64,000 nt of DNA, taken from positions 1-64,000 of the forward strand of contig JAUCBJ010004099.1 of NCBI GenBank assembly GCA_032718475.1. The letters run 5' to 3'. Below, piece by piece: positions 13,165 to 26,600 of the stretch. Made by a program: the position numbers and the translations under genes. The notes under the pieces are model-generated. The model did not search any database, was not told the origin of the DNA, and worked only from the letters and a program-made list of their open reading frames with translations. The stretch is from Nemertoderma westbladi. Its lineage: Eukaryota; Xenacoelomorpha; Nemertodermatida; Nemertodermatidae. The first letter of the stretch is position 1. Every line of letters begins with the position of its first letter.

Positions 13165-15315
13165 CAACGGGTGGGTAACTGTCTGATACCTACCTACACA
13201 CTGCATGCGACTGGTGGGTAACTGTCTGATACCTACACACTGCACGCGACTGGTGGGTAACTGTCTGATACCTACACACTGCATGCGACTGGTGGGTAAC
13301 TGTCTGATACCTACACACTGCATGCGACTGGTGGGTAACTGTCTGATACCTACACACTGCATGCGACTGGTGGGTAACTGTCTGATACCTACACACTGCA
13401 CGCGACTGGTGGGTAACTGTCTGATACCTACACACTGCATGCGACTGCTGGGTAACTGTCTGATACCTACACACTGCACGCGACGGGTGGGTAACTGTCT
13501 GATACCTACACACTGCATGCGACTGGTGGGTAACTGTCTTGATACCTACACACTGCATGCGACTGGTGGGTAACTGTCTGATACCTACACACTGCATGCG
13601 ACTGGTGGGTAACTGTCTGATACCTACACACTGCACGCGACTGGTGGGTAACTGTCTGATACCTACACACTGCATGCGACTGGTGGGTAACTGTCTGATA
13701 CCTACACACTGCACGCGACGGGTGGGTAACTGTCTGATACCTACACACTGCACGCGACGGGTGGGTAACTGTCTGATACCTACACACTGCACGCGACTGG
13801 TGGGTAACTGTCTGATACCTACACACTGCACGCGACTGGTGGGTAACTGTCTGATACCTACACACTGCACGCGACTGGTGGGTAACTGTCTGATACCTAC
13901 ACACTGCACGCGACTGGTGGGTAACTGTCTGATACCTACACACTGCACGCGACTGGTGGGTAACTGTCTGATACCTACACACTGCACGCGACTGGTGGGT
14001 AACTGTCTGATACCTACACACTGCACGCGACTGGTGGGTAACTGTCTGATACCTACACACTGCATGCGACTGGTGGGTAACTGTCTGATACCTACACACT
14101 GCATGCGACTGGTGGGTAACTGTCTGATACCTACACACTGCATGCGACTGGTGGGTAACTGTCTGATACCTACACACTGCATGCGACTGGTGGGTAACTG
14201 TCTGATACCTACACACTGCATGCGACTGGTGGGTAACTGTCTGATACCTACACACTGTATGCGACTGGTGGGTAATTGTCTGATACCTACACACTGCACG
14301 CGACTGGTGGGTAACTGTCTGATACCTACACACTGCACGCGACTGGTGGGTAACTGTCTGATACCTACACACTGCATGCGACTGGTGGGTAACTGTCTGA
14401 TACCTACACACTGCATGCGACTGGTGGGTAACTGTCTGATACCTACACACTGCATGCGACTGGTGGGTAACTGTCTGATACCTACACACTGCATGCGACT
14501 GGTGGGTAACTGTCTGATACCTACACACTGCACGCGACGGGTGGGTAACTGTCTGATACCTACACACTGCATGCGACTGGTGGGTAACTGTCTGATACCT
14601 ACACACTGCATGCGACTGGTGGGTAACTGTCTGATACCTACACACTGCACGCGACTGGTGGGTAACTGTCTGATACCTACACACTGCACGCGACTGGTGG
14701 GTAACTGTCTGATACCTACACACTGCATGCGACTGGTGGGTAACTGTCTGATACCTACACACTGCATGCGACTGGTGGGTAACTGTCTGATACCTACACA
14801 CTGCACGCGACTGGTGGGTAACTGTCTGATACCTACACACTGCATGCGACTGGTGGGTAACTGTCTGATACCTACGCACTGCACGCGACGGGTGGGTAAC
14901 TGTCTGATACCTACACACTGCACGCGACGGGTGGGTAAATGTCTGATACCTACACACTGCACGCGACGGGTGGGTAACTGTCTGATACCTACACACTGCG
15001 CGCGACGGGTGGGTAACTGTCTGATACCTACACACTGCACGCGACTGGTGGGTAACTGTCTGATACCTACACACTGCACGCGACGGGTGGGTAACTGTCT
15101 GATACCTACACACTGCACGCGACGGGTGGGTAACTGTCTGATACCTACACACTGCACGCGACGGGTGGGTAACTGTCTGATACCTACACACTGCATGCGA
15201 CTGGTGGGTAACTGTCTGATACCTACACACTGCATGCGACTGGTGGGTAACTGTCTGATACCTACACACTGCACGCGACTGGTGGGTAACTGTCTGATAC
15301 CTACACACTGCATGC
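13165..15315. repeat. 39-bp minisatellite
   Basis: About 55 units of CTGCATGCGACTGGTGGGTA followed by ACTGTCTGATACCTACACA. Main variants are CTGCACGCG and GACGGGTGG. The 13-codon unit is open in several frames on both strands, giving long but meaningless reading frames. Confidence 0.95.
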
Positions 15316-16070
15316 GAGTCTATAATTAAGCACAATTCAGAAGATAGCTGCTGAATTTAGTTTCAATTATTTTATACTTTTTACTTCAATTGTTTGACTA
15401 ATAAATATTTTACGCCAATTAATTTACAACTTTTCTAGCTTTTACTATAAACAGAAATTAAAATTATTATAAACAAAACTGTTGGGTGTGACATAAAATA
15501 AATGAGACTAAGTGCATGTTAGATGATATATATATATATACATTCTAAGGAAGCGAAAAAGGGATATGATGTTGAATAAATAAAACAAACAAAGGGGCAT
15601 TTATTCTAAAGAATACTCAAATACAAGGAAGCTTTATTCTACCCGAGGGACACTAACACGGGTTGGTACGGTGGCGACCAGAATGGTCTGCAAGGCCACC
15701 AAGGGTTATGGTCGAGAAGGTGGCGGATGTTATCTTGGGTGGAATAAGTTGGCTAACTAGGTCAGCTCAGTGGTACTGGCACAGTTACCAGCGATGCACG
15801 ACGTACCAGAATCCCTTAATCATATCATTTGATTCACGAACTATTTCGAACCCTAACACATTAAATTGCTCCTGAACAATACAAACTGGTTATCCAGACT
15901 GACTTACGTCAAAAGTTTTATATAAAGCTAAAAAACTTAGCACGACTGAATAGTTAATTAAATAGTATTATAGAAATATTAAGAATTATAAAGGATTCGA
16001 AGTAAAAAAATGAAATAAAATAAATGCATGACAACTGTTGTTCTTTGGATTAATTGCATTTCAGTTTTCG
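15316..16070. other. Downstream region / presumed 3' UTR of the MRL gene
   Basis: AT-rich, with candidate poly(A) signals and, at about 15752-15770, a tRNA A-box-like GGTCAGCTCAGTGGTA on the plus strand without a convincing B-box. Confidence 0.5.
15600..15638 (-). promoter_or_regulatory. Candidate polyadenylation signals of the MRL gene
   Basis: Two minus-strand AATAAA hexamers (at 15638-15633 and 15605-15600) lie about 430-470 nt after the stop codon, in AT-rich non-coding sequence and before the tandem arrays begin. They are plausible 3' end signals. AATAAA is common in AT-rich DNA, so this is only a candidate. Confidence 0.35.
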
Positions 16071-17686
16071 CTATCTACTCGACACCGTTGTCAGTTGTGT
16101 TGTTTCGTGGCGTTTAGGAGGGGGTGGGGGATGTTTCACCTCGGATTGGTCGGATTGACCCGGCTGATTTGGGGACGTGGTTCCATCCCCCGCCGATAGA
16201 TGGCGCTGGTGCTGTTGCTGACGCAGTTCCTGGAGCATCTCGGGGGGCGGGGGCGGCAGTTGGCGGGGATCCACACTGGGTTTGGATCCCGGACTGACAG
16301 GCCCCGTTGCTCCCGCCGACACAGCCGTGACCACAGAGAGTTTACTCGATTCCGCCGCGAGTCGAGTGGAGTGGCTGCGTTGTGGCGGCGGCGGGGGCGG
16401 TTCCGAGACACGCCGTCGGATCGCCCCCTCTACCGGCTGAGGCGCGCTCTCACTATGTCGACGAGAGACTCCCGAGTCCCCCGGTAAACCCTGAAACTTG
16501 ACCTGCTTTGGCGTCGGGGATTTACTGCCGGTAGCAACGCCGCTAGACTTTAAAGCAGACGCCTTAAAGGAGACAGTTTTGGGAAGCGTTGGTGGGGGGC
16601 CGTGGGAGGAGTTAGCAGAGGGGGGTTTAGAGGAACTCTGAGAACCGATTGTTTCGGTGGAGGTACCTGACGGGTTTTTATCGACAGCGAATGTTTTCGG
16701 AAGCGTCGGTGGTGGAGCATTGGGAGTTGTGACGGGTACCGTGCATTGGGATGAATGACTCCCCATTGTTGGGGAGGTAGATTGTTGGTGTCTGAGAGTG
16801 GGAGGGACGAACTCAGGTGGAGCGGTAACGTCCGCCGCTGAGGGAACCCCGGGTATGGGTACTTCTATATGGTTGTCGGGCTGTTTAACGATCACCTTCG
16901 GGGATAGCGGTTGTTTCTGTTTGCGAGGAGACGAATCCAGAGTTGGGCGAAATGCCACTGGAGCGGTGTGTGCCGCCACTGGTGCTGGGTGTGCCGCCAC
17001 TGGTGCTGGGTGTGCCGCCACTGATGCAGGGTGTGCCGCCACTGATGCAGGGTGTGCCGCCACTGCTCCAGGGTGTGCCGTCACTGGTGGCAGGCGAGAC
17101 GCCACTGGAATGAATGGTGATTTCCTGCTGCGCTCCAAGTTGAGACAGGCGGCGGGGTTGGGCGACGATGTCACCGTGGTGTCCGCCAATCGGCACTGAG
17201 GGCGTGACGCGTCCGCTGCCCACTCTGCAGTCCGAGACTCAGACTCAAAACCGAGTCCAACAGGTATCCCAAGTCCAGCCCCGGTCTGCGCCACACTGGT
17301 CCCACCCTGTGTCACAGTAGCCCCGCTTTGCGCAACACTGGCTCCCCCCTGGGCCACATTGGCTCCGCCCTGTGCCACACTGACCCCTCCCTGGGCCACA
17401 GCAACCCCGCTACGGAACTGGGAGCCCACATTGACCTGGTAGGTACTCGCGGACACGGGGCTGTCACGTCCCGGAACGTACGAGGCCACGTCTTGGTACT
17501 GGAGGTTCACGGTGGCACCGAGTTTGGGGGACGGACTCGGCGACGCAGCGCTGAATGTACTAACTGGTCGGGAGGAAGTAGCCACGCTCATCTTAGTGGC
17601 GCCCCCAAGCGGATTCCTCTGAATAACAGGAACAATAGGAGGAGGGGGAGGCTCGGAAGGAGGCGCTGCCATCTCTATGTAACCGC
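16071..17686 (-). CDS. mig-10: MRL gene, terminal exon: proline-rich C-terminus with EVH1-type ligand
   Basis: This is 1,616 nt: 537 codons after a split Gly codon, ending in TAG at 16073-16071. The acceptor is GCTTTTACAG/GCGGTT. It encodes several proline-rich tracts: SEPPPPPIVPV near the start, two copies of PPPTLPKT, SEPPPPPPQR, RQLPPPPPEM (LPPPP is the [F/L]PPPP Ena/VASP EVH1 ligand; nt 16259-16239) and HPPPPPKRH near the end. There are two 7-residue repeat blocks: VAQGGxS (17399-17282) and AAHPASV/AAHPAPV (17084-16953). No folded domain is recognised. An ATG at 17741 with an open frame into this exon is intronic read-through, not a start. Confidence 0.88.
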
Positions 17687-20600
17687 CTGTAAAAGCAAAT
17701 AAATCTCCAGTAAATTCAAGAAGCAAATCGTTTAGAGACAATCACTTTCCTTTATTTTTGTTTATATTTTTATTTTTTTACTTGATTAATTAAATCAACA
17801 CAATAGGAACACACAATGGCTAATAGATTATTTCAATTACACCACAAATTTTAATAATTATTAACTCAGATAAACTGAAACTAAAACTTCGGCAACCCAG
17901 CGCCATCTTTACCCTCGAACCACGAAGGTAGAGGGAGGCCCAACGGTTTGGACCCTGTTACGGACCCAGCCCATCGTGGTACTGAAGGTATGGCCCCACG
18001 GAATACCGCGAATTGAACCCTGGAACGAACCGAGCCCATCGTGGTACTAAGGAATGGCCCCAGGGATTGCCGCGAATTGAACCCTGGTACAGACCCAGCC
18101 CATCGTGGTACTGAAGGGATGGCCCCAGGGATTACCGCGAATTGAACCCTGGTACAGACCCAGCCCATCGTGGTACTGAAGGGATGGCCCCATGGATTAC
18201 CGCGAATTGAACCCTGGTACGGACCCAGCCCATCGTGGTACTGAAGGGATGGCCCCAGGGATTACCTCGAATTGAACCCTGGTACGGACCCAGCCCATCG
18301 TGGTACTGAAGGTATGGCCCCAGGGATTACCGCGAATTGAACCCTGTTACGGACCTAGCCCATCGTGGTACTGAAGGGATGGCCCCATGGAATACCGCGA
18401 ATTGAACCCTGGTACAGACCCAGCCCATCGTGGTACTGAAGGGCTTGCCCCGCGACCGGAGCAGTCTGTCCACTAGGACGTGGTTCGCCTGCGGTGCCGG
18501 AACTGCGTAACGGGAAGAGACGAATGGTGAGACGGCATCCACATACTAGGATCGGCAGGCTGCATTGCAGCTGCATTTGTAAGAATGCTGTGCCGGCTTG
18601 TCGACAAAATTGCGTCGCCACAACTCCCTATCACCCATGACATTTGCTAGATCATCCGCATCTTCAAGGCCAGTGTCCTTTAAGATGCGTCTCAAGAAAG
18701 TCATGGGCTGTCCACCATGCTTATTCACTCCATGAGGCTGCCAAAGTACAAGATTACGCACTGGCTGGTCCTCACGGCGAAAGCAATGTCCTGCAAAGCG
18801 GAGGCGATTCTGTTCTAGTGTCAAGCTTGGGGAACCAATGAGACACCTCCAATGTTATATACTGTCTGGTTGGAGATGTGTGCATTGTACTTGACACAAT
18901 GAATCCGGCGTAGCATTCTTGTGAATGTGCCATCCAGAGATTTGGTGTCCTCAGCAGTTAGAGCCCAGCATGGACTCCCATAGATGAGTACTGGAACTAC
19001 TGCTGCTCTAAATAATCGGACCTTAAGTTTCCGATTAATTCTCGGTGACTTCCAAATCCTGGAAAGCCTATTCAAGGCTGCCCATGCCTTTCCCTTACGT
19101 ATTCGAAGGTCCTCATCTGACTTCCGGATCCATGATCCCAGGTAACATAAGTCGTCCACATGCTCAAGCATACCATCCTTTGAGCTTATGCTCATCCGGT
19201 CAGAGACTTGCTGAGGACTTTCAAAGTTAACTGTCAAAATTTTGGTCTTTCTGGAGTTAATAAAAAGACCAACACTAGAAGCAGCATGTTCTAATGAGCT
19301 GAGGAGCCGTTGGGCTCCCTCTAGTGATTCTGAGAGTACTCCTAAGTCATCAGCTAAGTCTAGATCAGTTAGGTACTTGGCAGGATTTCATCGACATCTG
19401 GAGCCAGTAGGTGGAGTTATCATCACCCTATCATCATAATGATGATCTAAGGACATGCGTAGAACATAGTCAACAACAATTATGAACAAGAATGGTGCAA
19501 GTGTGTCTCCCTGGAGGACGCCCCATAACACTTCAAATGGTTCTGTGTCACCGTCAACTGTAGACACAAATGTTGTCGAACCATCGTATACTGATCTGAT
19601 TGCTGCAATAATTTCATCAGGAATCCCATATAATGAAAGTATGCTGAACATACGTGAGCGAGAGACTGAATTAAAGGCCTTGAATATGTCAAGATGTTTT
19701 TGATAATTCTTCAATTATCCTTCTAAATGCCAAAATAGAGCCGCTTCTTATCGTCTTTGGCCAATTCGAGGACAACCATATGTGAGCGACCCACGTATGA
19801 CCCGGCGTCAAGGTTTAATACTCTAATATCGATCAACACCTGTGTCTGTGGGTTTCGAGCTCCCCGAATGCCCACGTCGCACCGAAGGCCAGCGGCTCCG
19901 TCTACTCCCTGCCCCTCTCTCACCCCCGGCTCACAGACAATGTTCCTGGCACAATTCCATAGCACAGCTGTATGGTTTAGCCAGTTAAAGGCATTCGAAG
20001 CATCGGCGAGGAGAATCCCCCAGCCGTCTTCATTCACTGCTTTCCCCAAACACATCAGCCATTGTATGGACTGCGGCCTCGACACCCGTTGATGTGCCAA
20101 CTGACGCCCTTCTGTTCGCTGTTCTGCACCACACGTTGCCGTTACAAAATCTCCTGTGGCTTCGGCCATGGAATTCCCAAGTATCCGACAAAGACACTCC
20201 CAGATACCTATCAGTCGGACTCCTGGACACTTGTCCAGGGCGAACAGCCAGCAGAACATCAGGGCATGCACCATTCCCAGGGTACTATAGTATTCGCAAG
20301 GGCTTTTGCTATGCGTGCTATAGAGTCCCGTAGACGTTCGCCATACCGGAGGAGATAGTCCCTCCCGCTCGTGGAGTCGGATCCGGCAGGCACTCCACAG
20401 ACATACCGACACCCTTAGGCCAGCCGCACTGACGCCCATATGAGACGCCACAGACAAACTGGTACCCATATGGGACGGCACAGAGAAACGGGTACCCGTG
20501 GGAGACACCCCAGACACACCGACTCCAAAAGGAGATGCCCCAGACACGGCAACCGTGTAAGATGCCCCAGACATACCGGGGACGGGAGACTCATCTGTTC

Positions 20601-23600
20601 CAACCAAGGTACGTCGCAGTCCATCAGAGTGTCATGTTCGACCTCCTCTATAGGAGACTATGGCCTCAGACTGGGAAGCACTCTGTGTTTAGGGGGCGAT
20701 ACGGGGGACGGCGACAGAAACTACTGGTTGCGAGCGGTTGCGAAGGTTGACTAATCGACATGGGTTACAACATCACCCATTCGCTAACGGAGCGTACTTG
20801 GTTTAATTTCAACAATGATTTGGCCGACTTACAGACAGACCATATGATTTTTAACCAAACTTCAGAATCTTTCTAAACCTTTGACAGACCACATGTTTAC
20901 CAAGTTTGGGTTCATTTCATCAATGATTGGGCAGACTATTTCTTTGCCAGAGGCGTAGCGAGCCCTTCTGGTGCCCAGGGGAATGAAGTAGAGATAGCCC
21001 CCCCCCCTCCCCTTCAATAATTTTAACTTTTCATTCATGGTGGTTTTTTTTTTAATATGATGTAACAGAATATAATATTTAAAAAAAAACACATAAAACA
21101 GTTTACTAAAAGTATATAACTATATCAAATCTATTATACACAAGTTTGATGTAGTGAAATTATTAGGAGCCCGCTCGACAGGCGGGATACTTACTGTAAA
21201 AATCTGCGGGATACTTACTGTAAAAATCTCAGGATATATAACACTGACTGACTGATAATTATCTAGGTTCAGGCACTTCCTGCCTGGCGATTTTGTTGAA
21301 ATTTTACAAGTAAATTGCTTTGGTAGGTTCATAATCGCGTTACAAAATATCAGATCAATTCAATGTGTGGTATTCGATATATTTCGTTTTTTTGAAATTA
21401 TTTTGTCGCGAAATTAAAAGCAATGGTAAAGTAACAACTCCTGCCTGAGCTGCTGCAGCAGCTAGCTGTGTAGTAATGGTTGAGTACAGGGCTGCCTGAG
21501 ATAGAATTCCATCAAGGCAGAATTTCTTGACTACACCCCTCCTGCTGCTGGCTGCTGTCTGAGTCTACACATCCTTTATCAGCTCTCAGGGATAGACAGA
21601 AAATAGTTGAGTTGTCAATAAACATAATAAAATATACCACTGCAGTAGATTATATTATTATTCCACGAATCATTCGCTGATTATTTTGTATAGGATATAT
21701 GTAGAATGTTCTTAAAAATAATATTCTTATTTTTATTATTACATAGGTGCAAATTAATTTAATTATATTTTAATACCATTACTACATTGGCATAAGATAA
21801 GTTTTAACATTTCTTACAAATATTATAAAACTCAATAGTGGTGCGAGCATAAAACTCAAATCACGCAAATTTAAAAGAACCGGGTGTGTTGTCATAATAT
21901 CTATCTCCATAGGTTATTCTGCTTGACTGGGTCTGGGTGCGGCTTTGCTTTTGGGACGGGGTGCTGATTGAAAGGGGGGTTGAAGGGGGGAACTGTCCCC
22001 CCTTTTCACTTTGACTGATTTGCGGTTTTGTTAAATTTCTTGGATATAGTTGTTGTGATGCTAAAATTTAATTTGTCTTTGATAATGTATTATTTTGTTT
22101 CATATTGTTTAGAACTTCACTTTTCATAATATTAGTTGAGTTTTTGTTTATACATTTGCTCTATAATTAATATATTATATAATTTGTATTTATTCAAAAA
22201 ATTGAATGAAACTGTTATCACTATTATTATCTTACTAGAACTACTGACACTAATGTGGAACAGCTAGGGTATTTGCGCTTTGTTTGTGTTTTAGTTTTAG
22301 TAACTATAGCTACCCATTTCTATTGTTAGTTTTGTTCTATAATGCAGCATTGGTTGATTGCCTTAGCAGCCGGTGTTGTAATATTCGTATGGAAATAGAG
22401 TCTGCATTTATAATATGGTGGGTTCAGGGTCATCACTCGCTTGGTGTCCTGGTTGTGCATCATAGGCATTTTTTTATAAATATTCGGTAATCTTATATCT
22501 TGTAAACGTGCTTGATAATGAAATTATTTGCTTCATATTATATTTTTGTTAGTGGTAGCAAAGTTTAATTTTTTATTATGTGGGACGATCGACAAAGTCA
22601 GCTAGCCTCACGCCTTACAGTTTAGACAATTGTTTAGTTTAGGTCTACTTACTAGGCCTACAGCTGACTGACATAGTTCATTTGTAATAGTCTTGGCTAG
22701 GATTCTTCCCCCGGGCTCCTTCTAGCCAGCTTGCTGGCTTTCTAGTATAGACTTCATGATTCTCTGCAAGCAACCAAAATTGCAGTTCTTGAAAATGAGG
22801 CGTTCCCGAGAAATTTAACTCACACATTTCTTAAAACACACATAGTCTGTCGTAGCTGACGTCAGACTGCATGATTGTTCACCAAACTTTACAAACTTTC
22901 CCTCTACTACTTACCTACTAAGTTTGGTTCAATTCCGAGTCGGCGATGTCGAGAAATTCGCGTTCAAAAATTTACCAGACAGACAGACCTACGAACGGAC
23001 AGACGAGCATGCCCCATTTGCCCAATACGTACAGTATGCTAATTCTCGCCCCACAGTCACTTACCTTTATCGATAACAACACCAGTCTGCAGACCGAGTA
23101 GTTGTGGAGTAGCGTACTCTGGTTCAGGGTTGTGTTCAGTTGCCAAGGGAACAGGCGGTGGGGGGTCGGTGGGGGCCATGCTGCGGGGGCGTTGCGACCT
23201 CGGCGATCGATGGTGGACCGGAATAGTTTCTGCAGAGTGCTGCTTGGTCTGTTCATTGCCAGAACTGAAGAGAGTTAATTATTTGCTAGTTAGTTAGTTA
23301 TGTTAGATAGTTATGGATATATGACAGATCCTCTCAGCCCAAGATATCACTATTGAGGTTAGTATCACACCAAACATTCCTGTATGATTATATTCAATTA
23401 CAATAGACCATATAGCAAAATGTTGTCTCTACTTTTTGTACACTTTTTATAGGTCCTCTCGGCCTCTTTCGCACTGTACGAATGGGAACTAACCTGACTG
23501 CGGGCGACGGACGGTGATGCGTCGCGGGTTTGCTCTCGGAACCGGGTTGGGGGCTGGCTCGCATCGAATCTGGTCGCCCTGGGTGGAAGGGTTTGGGTGG

Positions 23601-26600
23601 GGGGTCACTCGATACTCGGGGGTGGTACGGTTTGGGTGGCGGGCCTGGTTGGGTCGATGGTGAGTTGGATGGCTCGCCGACTGCGGTAGAATAAATAAAT
23701 TATTATATACATTAGAAGCATAAAGTAGAACTTTACTTTTTAATAATAAACTTAAATCATCTCCCATTTCTGAACTTTATAAATTTGCAAACTATGTCCA
23801 CTATTATTTCCCCCAAAACTCCTCAGATTAAAGAAAACCCTAAATCAAAGGAGCCTTTGGAATCTCTCTAGTGATTCTGAGAATACCCTTAGGTTATTTT
23901 ATCAGTAAAGTCTAGATCATTAAGGTACTTTGCTGGATTTCCTCTACTTCTTGAGAAAGTAGGGGGGTGTTACCATCACGCATCACAACATCTTTATTAA
24001 GATGATCTAAGGACATGCGTAGAACATTGTCAACAACAATTATGAACAAGAATGGTGCAAGTGTGTCTCCTTGGAGGACGCCCCCTAACACTTCAAATGG
24101 TTCTGTATCACCATCAACAGTAGACACAAATGTTGTCGAACCATCGTATACTGATCTGATTGGTGCAATAATTTCATCAGGAATCCCATATAATGAAAGT
24201 ATGCTGAACATACGTGAGCGAGAGACTGAATCAAAGGCCTTGAAGAAGTCAACAGAGATAACAGCCAGATGCCTGTCTTTCTTTTTTGATAATTCTTCAA
24301 TTATCCTTCTAAGTGCCAAAATGGGCCCCATGGTCCCACGACCTTTACGGAATCCAGTTTGCCAATGTGTCCGCAGCCGGCAGAGATATTATAAAACAAT
24401 TAAAGGTGAACGAACTCCAGGAAATTACCACTTGAAGGCAGTCCAATCGAATGAATTAAACGTACAAAATTATCTACAGTTGGAATCATAAAACTCAAAC
24501 TGGTGGAACCGAGAACGATGGCAACGTGTGTTGATGAAGACCGTGATCTGTAACGATATTAATAATGACGATATTTACATTGGATTCCGGAGTTCCACTG
24601 CCCTTAGGTATTATACACAAAGATTTCCTTTAGTCTCTATAACATATTGAGATACATCCCCAGTGTCACTGCTGTCCTCTTTGGCGACACGCTGGCTCCT
24701 TTCATCTTCATTATATTGTGGTTGACTGTGCTGCGAATGTTTCTGACCAGCATAATAATATAAATGAGTTGGAAATAGTCGGCGGTAAAGAGAAAATTCC
24801 GAAAGTAAACTTGGATTCCAGCCTTAAGGACATCGAATATCACTCCAGTGTGTTCAGTGTTGCTACACAAGGTTCATGGTAGAAAATACAACGGAAAAGG
24901 AAACATTTGGTACGGTTGGGAACTTACCACTGTTATGGGAGGCAATGGGGGAATTGTGATTGGGTATTCCCGGGTTACTAGTAGTAACTGGTAGATTCTG
25001 TGATTGGATAGGGTGATTATCCAGTTTCGGTAAACTTGATGCGGAAGCCCGATTCTGGGAAATCATTAACCTAAAAAAATTAGATATTACCTTGAAATAT
25101 ATAAATGAAATTTAATTAATATCATTCGGTCACATATAATAAATACATCGGCCCCCATACGGTCACACATAATAAATACATCGGCCCCCATACGGTCACA
25201 CATAATAAATACATCGGCCCCCATACGGTCACACATAATAAATACATCGGCCCCCATACGGTCACACATAATAAATACATCGGCCCCCATACGGTCACAC
25301 ATAATAAATACATCGGCCCCCATACGGTCACACATAATAAATACATCGGCCCCCATACGGTCACACATAATAAATACATCGGCCCCCATACGGTCACACA
25401 TAATAAATACATCGGCCCCCATACGGTCACACATAATAAATACATCGGCCCCCATACGGTCACACATAATAAATACATCGGCCCCCATACGGTCACACAT
25501 AATAAATACATCGGCCCCCATACGGTCACACATAATAAATACATCGGCCCCCATACGGTCACACATAATAAATACATCGACCCCCATACGGTCACACATA
25601 ATAAATACATCGGCCCCCATACGGTCACACATAATAAATACATCGGCCCCCATACGGTCACACATAATAAATACATCGGCCCCCATACGGTCACACATAA
25701 TAAATACATCGACCCCCATACGGTCACACATAATAAATACATCGGCCCCCATACGGTCACACATAATAAATACATCGGCCCCCATACGGTCACACATAAT
25801 AAATACATCGGCCCCCATACGGTCACACATAATAAATACATCGGCCCCCATACGGTCACATATAATAAATACATCGGCCCCCATACGGTCACACATAATA
25901 AATACATCGGCCCCATACGGTCACACATAATAATTACATCGGCCCCCATACGGTCACACATAATAAATACATCGGCCCCCATACGGTCACACATAATAAA
26001 TACATCGGCCCCCATACGGTCACACATAATAAATACATCGGCCCCCATACGGTCACACATAATAAATACATCGGCCCCCATACGGTCACACATAATAAAT
26101 ACATCGGCCCCCATACGGTCACACATAATAAATACATCGGCCCCCATACGGTCACATATAATAAATACATCGGCCCCCATACGGTCACACATAATAAATA
26201 CATCGGCCCCCATACGGTCACACATAATAAATACATCGGCCCCCATACGGTCACACATAATAAATACATCGGCCCCCATACGGTCACACATAATAAATAC
26301 ATCGGCCCCCATACGGTCACACATAATAAATACATCGGCCCCCATACGGTCACACATAATAAATACATCGGCCCCCATACGGTCACACATAATAAATACA
26401 TCGACCCCCATAACACATTTAGCGATCGGAAAATATAAATATCGAATCATTCATTTGCATTATCAAGACTATTTGAGATTTTAAGCAGATATTTCCCAGT
26501 TTCCTCTTATGAGACAAATTGACATTGTGCTAGCACGGAGCACTTACTATGTAAGTAGTGTATAACTGCGGTGCGACTGGATCAATACTGATATGAAAAA

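Noticed and set aside
13141-15335. Frames of up to 707 codons on both strands
   Set aside because: 39-bp repeat with no stops in several frames; no flanking coding sequence or initiation context.
15752-15860. tRNA gene or SINE with A-box-like GGTCAGCTCAGTGGTA
   Set aside because: No B-box at the right spacing and no cloverleaf could be drawn.
16200-17702. Plus-strand open frames opposite the last exon
   Set aside because: Shadows of GC-rich proline codons on the minus strand.
17687-17741. Start codon for the last-exon protein at 17741
   Set aside because: A strong acceptor at 17686 with correct phase from exon 9 makes the upstream ATG and MSLNDL... intronic.
17935-18450. Tandem tRNA-derived units
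   Set aside because: GGGTTCAATTCGC resembles a B-box but no stems pair around it and no A-box is present.
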